DNA of 5,610 bases from Actinomycetes bacterium (GTDB taxonomy: Bacteria; Actinomycetota; Acidimicrobiia; Acidimicrobiales; Palsa-688): assembly GCA_021827225.1 (NCBI GenBank), contig JAKAXG010000339.1:1-5610 (forward strand), written 5' to 3'. The notes beneath the pieces are model-generated. The model worked only from the letters and a program-made list of their open reading frames with translations, was not told the origin of the DNA and did no database searches. A program made the translations under genes and the position numbers. Position 1 is the stretch's first letter; each line of letters starts with the position of its first letter. This document shows positions 5,269-5,610 of the stretch, piece after piece.

Positions 5269-5342
5269 GCAAAAGCCAACCACAACGACCGCCGGCGCGC
5301 GCCGGCGGAATACCCGTTACGTCCCCCCGGTGCGGCTTTTGC
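5269..5342 (-). promoter_or_regulatory. Nested inverted repeats upstream of the ACT start codon (candidate leader structure)
   Basis: On the minus strand, GCAAAAGCC (5342-5334) is complementary to GGCTTTTGC (5277-5269), whose last base touches the ATG at 5268. Between these arms lies the 20-bp palindrome at 5289-5308. If both arms are transcribed, the RNA could fold with the start codon at the foot of the stem, placing the ribosome-binding region in a helix. A weak -10-like TATTCC on the minus strand (5312-5307) would instead start transcription inside the palindrome, making this a DNA-level element. Confidence 0.4.
5289..5308. promoter_or_regulatory. Perfect 20-bp palindrome (candidate operator) upstream of the ACT gene
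   Basis: CCGCCGGCGC followed directly by GCGCCGGCGG is a perfect palindrome without a spacer, centred about 30 bases upstream of ATG 5268. It is the longest spacer-free palindrome I see in the window. It could bind a dimeric regulator or form a hairpin in a transcript; a chance GC palindrome is less likely at this length but not excluded. Confidence 0.45.
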
Positions 5343-5359
5343 GGTCCGGCCGGCACCCG

Positions 5360-5576
5360 GGGGGTCAGGCGGTACCGGCCGGGGGTCAGGCGATATCGGC
5401 CGGCTCGGCTAGGCGGCACCGGCCGGGGCCGGGGGTCAGGCGCTATCGGCCGGCTCGGCTAGGCGGCACCGGCCGGGGCCAGGGTCAGGCGCTATCGGCC
5501 GGCTCGGCTAGGCGGTGCCGGCCGGGGCCAGGGTCAGGCAGTATCGGCCGGCTCGGCTACGTCGCCCGGACGGGCC
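5360..5576. repeat. Higher-order tandem repeat: ~50-bp unit built of two 23-bp halves
   Basis: Four successive units are seen: 5381-5430 (50 bp), 5431-5480 (50 bp), 5481-5529 (49 bp) and 5530-5576 (47 bp, second half degraded). A single half-unit (5360-5382) precedes them. Each unit has two related 23-bp halves sharing a core close to AGGCGNYAYCGGCCGG: the first begins GGGGGTCAGGCG, the second CTCGGCTAGGCG. A GGCC linker joins most units. The first two full units differ at one position, pointing to recent duplication, while the outer copies have decayed. The period is not a multiple of three and no codon pattern is seen, so it is non-coding. It lies upstream of the ACT gene and runs toward the window end. 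Confidence 0.85.
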
Positions 5577-5592
5577 AGGTCGGCCTGGCTCG
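5571..5592. repeat. Hairpin at the right end of the repeat region
   Basis: CGGGCCAGG (5571-5579) and CCTGGCTCG (5584-5592) form a nine-pair stem with one G-T pair and a TCGG loop, overlapping the decayed end of the last repeat unit. The rest of the window to 5610 is GC-rich, with no gene visible. Confidence 0.4.
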
Positions 5593-5610
5593 GCCCGGCC
5601 CGGTCGGATC

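Noticed and set aside
4864..5412. Plus-strand open frame (182 codons) opposite the ACT gene
   Set aside because: The minus strand here has two textbook ACT domains; the plus-strand product is a His/Gly/Arg-rich shadow.
5360..5576. CRISPR array
   Set aside because: The ~50-bp units are contiguous tandem copies with no unique spacers between them, and no cas gene is present.

Overview
The window is very GC-rich (roughly 70-75 % by eye). Every convincing gene shows strong G/C preference at third codon positions, GTG starts are frequent, and at least two genes look leaderless. Together with a luciferase-like (F420/flavin-type) oxidoreductase, a SirB1-type protein and a tandem-ACT protein, this points to an actinomycetote chromosome. 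A lineage such as Acidimicrobiia is possible, but that assignment is inference. I see no tRNA, rRNA, transposase, integrase or CRISPR array, and no sign that the window is a mobile element.

Layout. Positions 1-652 hold the 3' part of a luciferase-like monooxygenase. A 79-residue two-helix membrane protein of the PLDc_N type follows (703-942), then a 14-helix DHA2-type MFS drug exporter (983-2539). A GC-rich hairpin follows the exporter. A SirB1-type transglutaminase-fold protein (2628-3416) is next, then a compact orphan ParA/MinD-like ATPase (3508-4098) and, 15 bases later, a flavin-reductase-like split-barrel protein (4114-4671). A hairpin plus a T-run ends this rightward series. Across a 195-base gap comes a convergent gene for a two-domain ACT protein on the minus strand (4882-5268). 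From there to the end of the window (about 340 bases) I see no gene, only regulatory-looking dyads and a nested tandem repeat.

The proteins do not form an obvious single pathway. The ParA-like and flavin-reductase-like genes are the only pair close enough to look co-transcribed. The SirB1-type and ParA-like genes each have a -10-like TANNNT followed by exactly six bases and then GTG, which argues for two independent leaderless promoters.

The least ordinary part is the non-coding DNA around the ACT gene. Upstream of its ATG lie a perfect 20-bp palindrome and a pair of 9-bp arms, one ending directly against the start codon. Beyond them is a repeat of about 50 bp that is itself built from two related 23-bp halves. 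At the other end, a 20-bp tandem repeat contains the ACT stop codon and supplies TGA in all three minus-strand frames. These are the best candidates for something undescribed. They are sequence observations only, and no function has been shown.
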